This document shows positions 1 through 10,100 of a stretch of DNA of 64,000 bases, in pieces. Numbering within the stretch: position 1 is the first letter of the stretch; each line of letters starts with the position of its first letter. The translations under genes and the position numbers were made by a program. Source of the DNA: Chitinophagaceae bacterium T5-Br10_B2g13 (GTDB lineage: Bacteria; Bacteroidota; Rhodothermia; Balneolales; Balneolaceae); the NCBI GenBank assembly GCA_001564065.1, contig LKNA01000002.1, positions 43,177 to 107,176 of the forward strand, read 5' to 3'. Below the pieces are notes generated by a model that saw nothing but the letters and a program-made list of their open reading frames with translations, made no database searches and had not been told where the DNA came from.

Positions 1-47
1 TATAAGAGCAGTAAATAGTAACTTTCGCATTAACATTCAGATTCGTC

Positions 48-803
48 CTATCTCCTCTGTCTGAACATGTTCATTATTAAATCACTAAAACCAAGAAGCT
101 TTACGTTAGGAGAAAGCTCGGTAAGCGACCGGTCAAAATCGCGATTGTTAACGGATAGAGCCTCTGCAGCAAAAACTCTTTGATTACCATTAAACCCTTC
201 AATCAACAATGGGAAACTATTTGGATTCATAATCAACTCAACAGGCAAATCTTCTTCAAGCTGTTTCCTTCCGGTTGTGTGCCACGCCTCATTAAGCAGC
301 CCCCATCTAACTTTAATCTGATCCGTCAGCCAAACCGAAACATGGCGATCGGCAGAGTCCTCTTTCAAAACAAATTCCTTAACTGTATAGCCGTGTAGCT
401 GTTGAGTCCGCCCGGTTTCTTCGACTCTGTTATCCCAGTCGAAACTCTGTTTTTGGTCATTTTCTGACTTACCGGAAACACGGTTCATCAAATCAACAAG
501 CCTGTCGATATCGTACTTGGCAATTTTGAACGCCTCATTATCTCCGGTGTTAAACACAAAATCCTGCTCATCATTTCTAACCAGAATGCCATTGGTACTC
601 AAACCTGACATCACATCCAGAGAACTGCTCGACCCAATAAAAATACGCTCAGACGTGAACACCAAGTTGAGATCGGTCTGTTCGGTGACTCCACTGTCTA
701 CGTTAATGATACGGTATTGAACCTGCCCTTCAAACTGAGCAGATACAGGCTGGGCAATAAGAAGTGCTAACAGCAGTAAAAATGGGGTTAATGTCTTTTT
801 CAT
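48..803 (-). CDS. Secreted DUF4412-like protein
   Basis: A 251-residue protein with a clear N-terminal signal peptide (MKKT, a hydrophobic LLLLALLIA stretch, then an A-Q-F cleavage region near residue 22), so it is probably periplasmic or outer-membrane associated. The body is an alternating polar/hydrophobic beta-rich domain. It resembles the DUF4412 group found in Bacteroidota, with a long segment around residues 75-125 that follows the GxTxxLxGYTVKEF pattern typical of those proteins. No catalytic motif is visible and the function is unknown. It lies 55 bp downstream of mnmA on the same strand and may be read through from it. The family call is tentative; the signal peptide and reading frame are secure. 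Confidence 0.75.
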   Translation of the reverse strand: MKKTLTPFLLLLALLIAQPVSAQFEGQVQYRIINVDSGVTEQTDLNLVFTSERIFIGSSSSLDVMSGLSTNGILVRNDEQDFVFNTGDNEAFKIAKYDIDRLVDLMNRVSGKSENDQKQSFDWDNRVEETGRTQQLHGYTVKEFVLKEDSADRHVSVWLTDQIKVRWGLLNEAWHTTGRKQLEEDLPVELIMNPNSFPLLIEGFNGNQRVFAAEALSVNNRDFDRSLTELSPNVKLLGFSDLIMNMFRQRR

Positions 804-858
804 ATCTGGGATTACATTATGCGGTTACCTGTATAAACGGTGTTACATAAGGTTTGTT

Positions 859-1995
859 TCAGCCGGCCAGCTCAGCAGGCTCGTTCATCTCAACATTCAC
901 TTTATGGATCCAGCCACCGGCAACCACATCATCACCTTCGTAGCAAACAATGGCCTGTCCCGGTGTAATCGCTTCGCGTCCGGCGGGGAAATGAACTTCA
1001 ATTTCATCTTCCGATAGTTGCTTGATCGTTCCCATTGCACCGTCGTCATTGTAGCGAATTTTACCGGTAATCTCCATCTTGCCGTTCGGGATCTTGTCGT
1101 ACTTAACCAGATTCAGCTCTTTGGCACGGCAAGTGGTAGTGATCAAGTCCTCTTTTTCGCCTACGGTGATTACGTTCTTCTCTGCATCGATGTGAGTTAC
1201 ATACACAGGTTTGCCGAGTGAAAGGTCGAGTCCTCGTCGCTGACCGATGGTGTAAAACGGAAAGCCTTTATGCTTCCCGACAATATTTCCTTTTTGATCT
1301 ACAAACACACCACCGCTTACCCTCTCCTCGAGGTCATCTACTTTATCTTTCAGGAACCGGTGGTAATTATTATCCGGTATGAAGCAGATTTCGTACGAGT
1401 CGGGTTTAGTAGCCACGTTCAACAGACCGTAATCTTCGGCCATCTGGCGAATTTCTGTCTTGTGATATTTTCCAAGCGGAAAAATAGTTCGCTCCAGGTG
1501 TTTCTGCTCTACTCCCCAAAGTGCGTATGATTGATCTTTGTTGTGATCTTTCCCTTTCGAGATCACATATCGTCCATTCTCCTCTCTCACATTCGCGTAG
1601 TGCCCGGTAGCAATATAGTCGCACCCCAGGTTGTCGGCCCGACGCAGCAGCGCGGCCCATTTGATATGCGTGTTGCACAAAACACACGGATTAGGGGTAC
1701 GTCCGCTGGTATAGTCTTCCACAAAACGGTCGATCACCCAATCGCCAAATTCATCCCGGATATCTACGATAAAGTGTTTAAATCCATACTTCACTGCTAT
1801 ATGACGCGCGTCGTTCATCGACTCAACCGTACAGCATCCCGTCTCTTTCCCGTCATTACCGCCGCTTCGGTGGTAATCCCAGGTTTTCATTGTAATTCCG
1901 ATCACATCGTATCCCTGCTCTTTGAGCATCACTGCGGCCACGGAAGAATCCACTCCACCGCTCATCGCAACAAGAACACGTCCTTTGGTACTCAT
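859..1995 (-). CDS. mnmA: tRNA 2-thiouridine(34) synthase MnmA
   Basis: A cytoplasmic tRNA thiolase that activates U34 of Lys/Glu/Gln tRNAs with ATP and replaces the 2-oxygen by sulfur. The PP-loop SGGVDSS is at residues 12-18. The two active-site cysteines are in NPCVLC (C104) and YEICFIPD (C204), matching the usual spacing in the family. The C-terminal beta-barrel region (GQRRGLDL, then GQAIVCYEGD) is complete. At 378 residues the length is normal. The ATG leads directly into the first beta strand (RVLVAMSGG). Its sulfur donor relay is not encoded nearby; sufE at 27 kb serves Fe-S assembly. Confidence 0.97.
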   Translation of the reverse strand: MSTKGRVLVAMSGGVDSSVAAVMLKEQGYDVIGITMKTWDYHRSGGNDGKETGCCTVESMNDARHIAVKYGFKHFIVDIRDEFGDWVIDRFVEDYTSGRTPNPCVLCNTHIKWAALLRRADNLGCDYIATGHYANVREENGRYVISKGKDHNKDQSYALWGVEQKHLERTIFPLGKYHKTEIRQMAEDYGLLNVATKPDSYEICFIPDNNYHRFLKDKVDDLEERVSGGVFVDQKGNIVGKHKGFPFYTIGQRRGLDLSLGKPVYVTHIDAEKNVITVGEKEDLITTTCRAKELNLVKYDKIPNGKMEITGKIRYNDDGAMGTIKQLSEDEIEVHFPAGREAITPGQAIVCYEGDDVVAGGWIHKVNVEMNEPAELAG

Positions 1996-2120
1996 AAATG
2001 TCGATTTGATTTTTTATTAGACTAGCTAAAATACGGATTTTCTGTGTAAATCGTATGAAGTCAATCAACGAACCGAATCTTCAGATCTTATTTAAACTGA
2101 GAAGATCAGCAAGATTTCAC

Positions 2121-2618
2121 TTACATGTACAGATAGGGTTTCCAGTGCTCCTGTACACCACCCATTAGATTCTGGAAAAATGTGATATGGATGGGCCGAT
2201 ACGGCTTGGCTTTGAGCGGCATCTTCGCTTCGTCCGGGGTTCGGTCGCCCTTTTTTACGTTACACTTGTTGCAGGCGGTAACCAGGTTTTCCCAGGTATC
2301 TTTTCCTCCTCTGCTTTTTGGCATAACGTGATCCAATGTAAGATCGGATTTCACCCCGCAGTATTGGCAGATGTGGCGGTCCCGCTTCATAATATTTTTA
2401 CGTGTGAGGACAATTCTGGAATAGGGAATGCGAATGTAGTATCGAAGCCGAATGACAGACGGATAAGAAAACTCCTGATCTACCGTACGAATAACCTTTT
2501 CAGGATCTTCGTGAAGCATTTCCGCTTTGTCGAGAAATAGCAGTTTTACAGATCGCTGTACGGAACAGACGCTTAACGGCTGATAATCCTGATTAAGAAC
2601 TAGTACATTGGAGTTCAT
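2121..2618 (-). CDS. HNH endonuclease
   Basis: A 165-residue HNH nuclease of the stand-alone type common in Bacteroidota and Cyanobacteria. The C-terminal half holds the HNH/zinc module: CQYC (C84, C87), the LDH core (D96, H97), N111 in WENLV, and CNKC (C116, C119). The N-terminal 80 residues carry the usual preamble (VLVLNQDYQPLSVC...). There is no methylase or restriction partner beside it, so nothing links it to a restriction system. Such genes are usually chromosomal housekeeping-like copies of unknown target. It is monocistronic, with 125 bp to mnmA. Confidence 0.9.
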   Translation of the reverse strand: MNSNVLVLNQDYQPLSVCSVQRSVKLLFLDKAEMLHEDPEKVIRTVDQEFSYPSVIRLRYYIRIPYSRIVLTRKNIMKRDRHICQYCGVKSDLTLDHVMPKSRGGKDTWENLVTACNKCNVKKGDRTPDEAKMPLKAKPYRPIHITFFQNLMGGVQEHWKPYLYM

Positions 2619-2704
2619 CGGTCTGAAACTTTACAAGTCTGTAAATAACTCATTTAACAAGGCTTTTTAACGCCTATTCAGTATGAATTATTTTAATGTA
2701 AAAT

Positions 2705-3856
2705 TCAACCGAAAATAAAGTTAACAAGTTCATCCCATATCATTGGGTTTATAGCAATGGCAAGAATTATTGAAATGATAAGTCCAATCATCGCATAGCT
2801 GGCATCTTTAAAAATCAATTTCATGGATAGCCAGATCGGCCTTCCCTTACCTTTGGAGTCAGTTAAACTCATGGCAATCTCACGGCCGGCCAGCAGGCCG
2901 ATGAACACCCATGTTGTACTCATTGGAACTGTGCTCACACCCTTAAAATACCAGAGTACTATGGCATAAACACCATCAATTACGGTGGCAGATCGTACAT
3001 CCGTCACATCCGATTTTTCTGTTACGATTTCCTGAATTTTATCACCACGTAAATAGAAAAGTACTCCCAAACCGAGAAAGATAAACCCTACAAAAACAAA
3101 AAATGCATTTACTGAAAGTGAGCGTGGTAAATAAACGGCTATATTGGCGGCATCCTGCATCAACCATACAGCCCATAAAGCCCCACTGATAACCCACTGA
3201 ACAGGTCTCCATACAGGGTGAGGCTCCCCCTTAAACCATTTTAAGAGCTGCCGGTTCAGAATCAGCCAAATGATGATTGCTACAGCAAATGCTACAAAAT
3301 ATCCGGACAGACTTTTTTGCAGAACCTGTGTAATTCCCTCCGGCTCAGTTGCAAAAGCACTGAGTAGTAGAAACGTTGTTGATACCGGCATTTTAAGCCG
3401 TGTAATAATCAGCAGAAACAGAGGAGCAGCAACCTGCAGAAAAAAGAAGCTTTGGGGCGCCTGATCAAACCCTTTTGAGGTAAGTCTTTGATAGGTCACA
3501 TCCCCATCGTAAGTAAACCAGCTGTAACTTACTGTTACAATAAATATCCCACCGATAAACAGCCACAGAACCCACCACTTCTTGTCGGCGTTAGAAGCGA
3601 GAAATGTCCCGATCGTCTGAATACTATCGTTGGCAATAGCAGAATAAGCCGCAAAGAAGAATCCAACCCACATGGCGATATGGGGTGTCTCGTAGGTAGC
3701 CCCGGCGATAAAAAAGAAAATGCCCAGAAGAATTAAAAAACGCCTCTCACTTTTTATAAGATCCATCAACCCGGTAGGTATCAAGCTTTCGAGGTAGCTT
3801 ATCATCACCTGACCGTTCGATTTTTTTGACTTCTTTTTCTTCTTCTTGTTTGACAT
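2705..3856 (-). CDS. Divergent PiT-family (PHO4-like) transporter
   Basis: A polytopic inner-membrane protein of about 383 residues with roughly ten hydrophobic segments. It shows the inverted-duplication signature of inorganic phosphate transporters. Half A has AIANDSIQTIGTF followed by MPVSTTF. Half B has MQDAANIAVYLPR followed by VPMSTTW. These correspond to the GANDVAN and PVSTTH motifs, but the histidine is absent in both halves (F and W instead), so the substrate may not be phosphate. The N-terminus is very lysine-rich (MSNKKKKKKSKK). The frame can be extended 12 codons to a TTG at 3892; I chose the ATG at 3854-3856. No PhoU-like partner lies beside it. Confidence 0.72.
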   Translation of the reverse strand: MSNKKKKKKSKKSNGQVMISYLESLIPTGLMDLIKSERRFLILLGIFFFIAGATYETPHIAMWVGFFFAAYSAIANDSIQTIGTFLASNADKKWWVLWLFIGGIFIVTVSYSWFTYDGDVTYQRLTSKGFDQAPQSFFFLQVAAPLFLLIITRLKMPVSTTFLLLSAFATEPEGITQVLQKSLSGYFVAFAVAIIIWLILNRQLLKWFKGEPHPVWRPVQWVISGALWAVWLMQDAANIAVYLPRSLSVNAFFVFVGFIFLGLGVLFYLRGDKIQEIVTEKSDVTDVRSATVIDGVYAIVLWYFKGVSTVPMSTTWVFIGLLAGREIAMSLTDSKGKGRPIWLSMKLIFKDASYAMIGLIISIILAIAINPMIWDELVNFIFG

Positions 3857-3975
3857 TAATAACGGCAGATTAAATATTTTCCATAGTTTCAATAACCTAC
3901 CAAGCCAATATTAAGAGAATATTACCCCGTCCAAAATCTTTCCAAAAAAAGAGTTTCTACTTGAAGAAAAAGCCG

Positions 3976-3983
3976 TATTTTTG
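3976..3983 (+). promoter_or_regulatory. Possible Bacteroidota-type -7 element
   Basis: The sequence TATTTTTG matches the TAnnTTTG -7 consensus known for Bacteroidota sigma factors and sits 66 bp upstream of the gdhA start. A TTG lies at 3961-3963, but its spacing is shorter than the usual -33/-7 distance, so only the -7 half is convincing. The 157-bp gap between the divergent PiT-like gene and gdhA must hold promoters for both. Confidence 0.3.
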
Positions 3984-4049
3984 ATTCTACATACCATATA
4001 CAGATGTGGCTATAATAATTGAATCAAGTTCTACCATAACTACGAATAT

Positions 4050-5357
4050 ATGTCATCAAAAAAAGATAGCTCCAACTCTAACTTCTACAAAGAACCCGGC
4101 CCCAAACTAAGTGCAGAGTCTCCATTTGAGTCGATGATGGAGCGCTTCCGTTTTGCCGCTGAAATCCTGAAACTGGACGAAGGGATGTTCCAGTACCTCG
4201 CAAGTCCGGTTAAGCAGATTATTGTATCCATTCCGGTTGTGATGGATAACGGTAATATTGAGGTTTTTGAAGGGTATAGGGTAATTCACGATAACGTATT
4301 AGGCCCATCTAAAGGCGGCCTGCGTTTTGCGCCGGATGTTAACCTGGAAGAAGTGAAAGCCCTTGCTTCTTGGATGACGTGGAAATGCGCAGTTGTAAAT
4401 GTCCCGTTTGGTGGCGCAAAAGGGGGTGTTCGATGCAATCCTAAAGAGCTTTCAATGACTGAGCTTGAGCGGCTGACCCGCCGATATACAGCTGCAATGC
4501 TGGAAGTTTTTGGACCAAATAAAGACATACCCGCTCCCGACATGAATACCAATGAGCAGGTGATGGCTTGGATCATGGATACTTATAGCATGAACGCACA
4601 GCGAACCGAAACGGCTGTTGTAACAGGAAAACCCATTATTCTAGGGGGGTCTCAGGGCAGAAAAGAAGCTACAGGACGCGGAGTAGTTACCGTTACGTTA
4701 GCTGCATTGAACAAAATGGGTATCATGCCTAATAAGACGAAAGTTGTTGTTCAGGGCTTTGGAAATGTGGGCTCCGTATCCGCTCAGTTAATGTACGAGC
4801 AGGGCGCAAAAATTATTGCTGTAAGTGATATATCAGGTGGTTACTATAATGAAAACGGGCTTGATATCCCTAAAATGATCACCTATGTGAAGAACAACAA
4901 CAACTCTTTGGAGGGTTTTAAAGAAGCAGAAAAGATTTCGAATGAACAACTCCTGGAATTAGAATGTGACGTATTAATTCCGGCTGCTAAAGAAGATCAA
5001 ATCAACCGGACGAATGCTCATAAAATCAGGGCAAAAATTATTGCTGAAGGCGCCAACGGACCTGTAACAGCCAACGCTGATTCTATTTTAGAACAAAATG
5101 GAGTTATGGTAATTCCGGACATTCTGGCTAACGCAGGCGGAGTAACCGTTTCGTACTTCGAATGGGTCCAGGACAGACAGGGCTATTTCTGGACAGAAGA
5201 GCGGGTAAACCGTCGCCTGAACCGAATGATGAGAAACGCTTTCGACAATCTTTACCAGGTTAGCGAAGAGTACAGCATTACTTTACGACAAGCAGCCTAC
5301 GTATATGCAATCAATCGAGTGGCTACTACTTTAAAACTGCGCGGCATTTACGCTTAA
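4050..5357 (+). CDS. gdhA: Glu/Leu/Phe/Val dehydrogenase (glutamate dehydrogenase)
   Basis: A cytoplasmic hexameric amino-acid dehydrogenase (435 residues), probably glutamate plus NAD(P)+ to 2-oxoglutarate plus ammonia. Substrate-binding lysines are seen in GPSKGGLRF (K88) and TWKCA (K112). The catalytic lysine is in PFGGAKGGV (K124), and the catalytic aspartate is in PAPDMNT. The C-terminal Rossmann domain has VVVQGFGNVGS (about 232-242). The length suits the small hexameric class found in Bacteria and Archaea. Coenzyme preference cannot be read with certainty. It is followed after 22 bp by an RsbW-like ATPase gene on the same strand. Confidence 0.93.
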   Translation: MSSKKDSSNSNFYKEPGPKLSAESPFESMMERFRFAAEILKLDEGMFQYLASPVKQIIVSIPVVMDNGNIEVFEGYRVIHDNVLGPSKGGLRFAPDVNLEEVKALASWMTWKCAVVNVPFGGAKGGVRCNPKELSMTELERLTRRYTAAMLEVFGPNKDIPAPDMNTNEQVMAWIMDTYSMNAQRTETAVVTGKPIILGGSQGRKEATGRGVVTVTLAALNKMGIMPNKTKVVVQGFGNVGSVSAQLMYEQGAKIIAVSDISGGYYNENGLDIPKMITYVKNNNNSLEGFKEAEKISNEQLLELECDVLIPAAKEDQINRTNAHKIRAKIIAEGANGPVTANADSILEQNGVMVIPDILANAGGVTVSYFEWVQDRQGYFWTEERVNRRLNRMMRNAFDNLYQVSEEYSITLRQAAYVYAINRVATTLKLRGIYA

Positions 5358-5379
5358 TCTATCACACTAATTCGGTCAG

Positions 5380-5796
5380 ATGGCTGATTACACATTCCGG
5401 ACCTTGCTCAAATCGACTCACGAAGAGGCCGCTAAGGTTCCGGATTTCGTTTCTGATATTCAGGTTGAAGCTTCTCTGACCGAAGAGGAAACCTCAACGT
5501 TCATGCTTCTCTTAAGTGAAGCTGTGGATAACGCCATTGAACACGGAAATCAATACGAACCGGACAAGAGCGTAACCGTTGAGATAGAGATTACTGATCA
5601 AGAAATAACAACCCGGGTAACCGATGAGGGTGAGGGTTTTGATACTGAGAAATCTGTTCCTAAAAACCCCTTGGATCAGGAAAACCTTCTCAATGTTGGT
5701 GGACGGGGGATTTTTATTATTCAGGAGCTCTCCGACTCGATGGAGTTTTTAAATAGCGGATCCACACTTCAGTTTACCATCAAGCGTGATAAGTGA
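5380..5796 (+). CDS. RsbW-like HATPase (anti-sigma factor / serine kinase type)
   Basis: A 138-residue stand-alone GHKL ATPase. The N box is LSEAVDNAIEHGN (E47, N51), the G1 box is TDEGEGFD (81-88) and the G2 box is GGRGIFII (107-114). This is the layout of RsbW/SpoIIAB anti-sigma kinases and their relatives, which phosphorylate or are controlled by STAS-domain partners. No anti-anti-sigma (STAS) gene or PP2C phosphatase is adjacent, so its partner must be encoded elsewhere. It lies 22 bp downstream of gdhA, likely co-transcribed. Its stop is only 6 bp from the convergent tolC-like stop. Confidence 0.85.
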   Translation: MADYTFRTLLKSTHEEAAKVPDFVSDIQVEASLTEEETSTFMLLLSEAVDNAIEHGNQYEPDKSVTVEIEITDQEITTRVTDEGEGFDTEKSVPKNPLDQENLLNVGGRGIFIIQELSDSMEFLNSGSTLQFTIKRDK

Positions 5797-5802
5797 ACCT
5801 TT

Positions 5803-7137
5803 CTACATGGTTACAAACATCTGTTCCAGCTCGCCCGTTAGCTGAAGCAGTTCTGTTTCTGCCACTTTTGCTTCAAACTTGGCGCTAATTAATCGGTTTT
5901 CTGCAGCCATAAATGTCCGCTGGGCTTCTCTAAATTCCAGAGAGCTGATTGATCCAAGCCTGAAGCGCTCCAGAGCGATATCAAGAGTCTCTTCCGCATT
6001 AGCCAGATTCTCCTCTTCAAGGTCAACCAGCTCCAGACTATTTAGGTAGGTTCTGTATATGGCTTCAAAATCTGACTCAAGCCGCAATTTCTGAGATTCC
6101 AGATTCAGTTCTGCATTCTTTTTCCTGATCTGTGCATTTTGTACCCGGCGATTAATATTAAATCCGTTGAATATATTCACACGAGCCGTAATTCCAACAG
6201 AAAATCCGGTTGTTTCATTAAACTGGAAGAAACCGCCGTCGTTTTCGCTTCTATTAAAACTATAGCCTGAGGTAAGAGATATTTGCGGATAACGTTCACC
6301 CTGAATTTCCCGAACTTCCAACTTTGACACCTCACGTTCAAACCGGGCAATTGCCAATTCAGCATTCTCATCCATCAGCTTGTTAAAAAGCTCTTCTTCC
6401 GGTAAAAACCGATTCACCACTATTTCAGACACAACTGAAAAATCTGTATTTGGACTACGGGATAGCTGTTCATTCAAATTAATCTTTGCCTCATTCAGCA
6501 GGTTTCTTTCCCGGATGTAAGCGGCCCGGTCGGCATTGAGATCGGATCGTGCCTGAAGTAAATCGTATTCGGAACCGGACCCTAAATCTACTTTTGTCTC
6601 TTCAATTTCGATTCTCTCAAGAGATACTTCAATATTATTTTCCAGAACTTTCATCTGTTCACTGATCCGAATAATATTAAAATAAGAGAGAGCAATTCGG
6701 CTTACCAGAAGTTCCATATCAAAACGCAGCTGCTCATCACTGATCTCCTTCAGTTTGCCCAGCCTGTCGTACCTGGCAAAAGAAGTCAGACCGTCAAAAA
6801 GTGTCCAGTTCAGATTGATAGCAGCGTTTGTAGTTGTACTTCGGGCACCTTCATTCGTACTTCCGGTACCGTCGGCCGATCTGAATTCACTGTCTTCAAT
6901 TCTCTCTGTTCTTCCGGCTGTTAAATCAACAGTAGGAAGAAATCCTGCATTACCAAGAGTAAGGTTATTGTCTGCCTCTTCCTGAAGGTTACGGCTGATC
7001 TGAAGTCCGTAGTTATTTTCCAGGCCAATTTGCACAGCCTCCTCAAGTGTTAACACTCCCTGGGCGGATGAGGGATTAACAAATAGAATGAATGACAATA
7101 GAAATACAATTAACAATAAATGAATTCGGGTCATCAT
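5803..7137 (-). CDS. TolC-family outer-membrane efflux protein
   Basis: The outer-membrane channel of the tripartite RND pump encoded by this operon (444 residues). A signal peptide (LLLIVFLLSFILF, cleaved around SSAQG) is followed by two OEP repeats of long amphipathic helices rich in Glu, Leu and Asn (for example LEEAVQIGLENNYGL near the start and RFRLGSISSLEFREAQ near the end). This is the classical TolC repeat pattern. Its ATG overlaps the RND gene's stop by one base (TAATG), so translation is coupled. Confidence 0.92.
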   Translation of the reverse strand: MMTRIHLLLIVFLLSFILFVNPSSAQGVLTLEEAVQIGLENNYGLQISRNLQEEADNNLTLGNAGFLPTVDLTAGRTERIEDSEFRSADGTGSTNEGARSTTTNAAINLNWTLFDGLTSFARYDRLGKLKEISDEQLRFDMELLVSRIALSYFNIIRISEQMKVLENNIEVSLERIEIEETKVDLGSGSEYDLLQARSDLNADRAAYIRERNLLNEAKINLNEQLSRSPNTDFSVVSEIVVNRFLPEEELFNKLMDENAELAIARFEREVSKLEVREIQGERYPQISLTSGYSFNRSENDGGFFQFNETTGFSVGITARVNIFNGFNINRRVQNAQIRKKNAELNLESQKLRLESDFEAIYRTYLNSLELVDLEEENLANAEETLDIALERFRLGSISSLEFREAQRTFMAAENRLISAKFEAKVAETELLQLTGELEQMFVTM

Positions 7138-10100
7138 TAAACGCTGGCTGTTTCTAATTTTTCGGCTTCTTTTGCTCGCTCCTGAATTTCTTTAGCTTTC
7201 ATCTTTTCAGATGCAAAGTAGGAGTAGATGGCCGGAATGATATAAAGTGTGAGAAAACTACCGATTAACAGTCCCCCGATTACGGCAATACCCATAGATG
7301 ATCTGCTCTCTGATCCGGCCCCAATCGCCAATGCAATCGGTAAAATTCCAAGAATGGTTGAAATCGACGTCATTAAAATTGGGCGGAATCGTACAGAAGC
7401 AGCGTCCATAATTGCATCCATAATAGACATCCCCTGCTCCTGGCGCTGATTCGCAAATTCCACAATCAATATTCCATTCTTTGCTATCAATCCGATAAGC
7501 ATAATGGCTCCAATTTGGCTAAAAATGTTGAGCGTCTGATCAAAGTACCACAGGGAAACAAGAGTCCCCATAATTGCAAGCGGTACGGTAAATAGAATAA
7601 TAAACGGATCACGGAAACTCTCGAACTGAGCCGCCAGTACCAGGTAGATCAGAACCAGTGCCAGAACAAATATAAACAATAGGCTTGCAGCACTTTCCGA
7701 AAAATCCCTTGAAGGGCCCGTCAAGTCTGTTATAACTGATTCCGGAAGTACGCGCGCAGCGATCGCGTCCATTGCATCAATTCCATCGCCAATGGTATAA
7801 CCGGGGGCAAGCTGTGCAGATATAGTTGCTGAATTAAATCGGTTAAAGCGGTAAAGCTGTGGCGGACTGCTTCTCTCCGATACGGTTACCAGATTATCGA
7901 GTTGGAGCAGATTGCCATCCTGCCCTCTCACATAGATCGTTTTAAGGTCGATCGGCTCATTTCTGTATTGACGATCCATCTGGCCTATCACCCAGTACTG
8001 CTTACCGTCCATGATAAAAAATCCAAACCTGCTTCCTGAAAGAGAAAGCTGAAGTGTTTCTGCAATATCGCGAACGGATACTCCTAATGATCTGGCGCGG
8101 TTTCTGTCTATTTCTACCTGCAGTTCAGGACGGTTAAACTTCAGATCCACTTCCGCAAAAACAAACGCCGGATCCTGATTGGCCTCCTGTAAAAACTCAG
8201 GGATCACCTCTTCAAGCTGCTCTAAAGTTTGTGCCTGCAGAACATACTGTACCGGTAAACCACCTCTTCTGTTACCGATAGATTGTGGCTGAGAAACAAA
8301 TGTCTGTGCTCCGGTGAGTTCTGACATCAAGCCTGTCAGCTGGTCGGCTATCTCTTGCTGTGAACGATCCCTGTCTGAAGCGTCGCCTATGTTCAAAAAT
8401 GAAAAAGCCGAATTGATCGAACCGGCAGCGCCAAACCCCGGCGAAGTAACCGTGTTCATCGCCACAACTTCAGGTACATTTTCCTGCACCGTAGAAATCA
8501 TCTGATCTACATATGCATCCATATACTCAAATGATGCCCCCTCCGGTGCGGTGGCAAACATTCGTATCTGCCCGCGATCCTCTCTTGGGGCAAGCTCCTC
8601 CGGAATAATAGAGTAGAGCCCCCCAATAGCTACCGCTGCAAGCGCAAGTATTACAAATGCCATCCAGCGTCGCTTCATAAACGTTTCCAGCGAGCTCCTG
8701 TAAAGATCATTCACTTTTTTGAAGAATGGCTCCGTCATTTGATAGAAACGGTTCTTCTCCGCACCATTTTTCAAAATCTTTGTTGCCAGCATCGGTGTAA
8801 GCGTTAACGCTACAAAAGAGGATATAATAACCGCTCCAGCAATCACCACTCCAAACTCTCTGAATAAGCGGCCGGTTGTACCTCCCAAAAAGAGAATTGG
8901 CATAAAGACCGAAACGAGAGCCAGGGATGTAGCCACAACTGCAAAGAAAATCTCCTTCGATCCGAGTATACCGGCCTCTATGGTGGGCAGTCCTTTCTCC
9001 ATTTTAGCGTAGATATTCTCCAAAACCACAATCGCATCGTCCACTACCAACCCGATGGCCAGTACAATTGCCAGCATGGTTAGTACATTAATTGAAAAGC
9101 CTGCGATATACATAATGAAAAAGGCCCCAATCAAGGCAATAGGTATTACAATAATCGGGATAAACGTTGTTCTGATATCTCGCAAAAAGAGAAATATGAC
9201 AAGAATAACCAGGCTCAAAGCAAGAAAAACGGTCTGCTGTACCTCATTAATCGAATCCTGGATATACTCTGTTGTATCAAAACCGACAGCGATATTAATA
9301 TCTTCCGGAAGATCTCTCTCAATACGTTCAACCCTTACAAAAAACTCTTCCGCTATAGAGAGCTGATTAGATCCGGGTTGTGGAATAGCAACCACTCCCA
9401 CCATCGGGACACCGTTTCTTTTCAGGACAGTGCGTTCATTTTGCGCACCAAGCTCCGCGTAACCGATATCCTGAAACCTGATTTTACGACCATCCTGTTC
9501 ACGGATAATTAAATTATTAAACTCTTCAGGTGTTGAGAGCCGCCCCATCGTACGAACGGTTAACTCTGTTGTATTTCCTTCAATTCTACCAGAGGGCAGC
9601 TCAACATTCTCACGGGTCAGTGCCTGCTGTACATCGAGTGGGGTTACACTGTAAGCGGCCAGTTTCAGTGGGTCCATCCATAGGCGCATTGCGTACTGAC
9701 GGGAACCCCAGATACGAATCTCACTAACTCCGGGAATCGTTTGCAGCTGCTCTTTAAAGATGTTTTCAGCAATGGATGTGAGCTCCAATAAATTACGCCG
9801 GTCACTGTTTACATTCAAAAACACAATAGGGGACGCGTCAGCATCAGCCTTTCGTACGGTTGGAGGCTCTGCATCGGGTGGTAAGTTTCGCTGGGCTCTT
9901 GATACACGGTCGCGCACATCATTTGCAGCAGCTTCCATATCGATCTCCAGGTCAAACTCTACAGTGATGGTACTCTGTCCCTGGCGGCTTGTTGATGTAA
10001 GCGTCCGAATACCGGCAATACCGTTCACAGACTCCTCTAGCGGTTCCGTAATTTGAGACTCAATTACATCGGCGTTTGCCCCAACATAACTTGTGGAAAC

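Noticed and set aside
1531..2025. 164-codon plus-strand frame opposite mnmA
   Set aside because: Antisense to conserved mnmA motifs, with no motif of its own.
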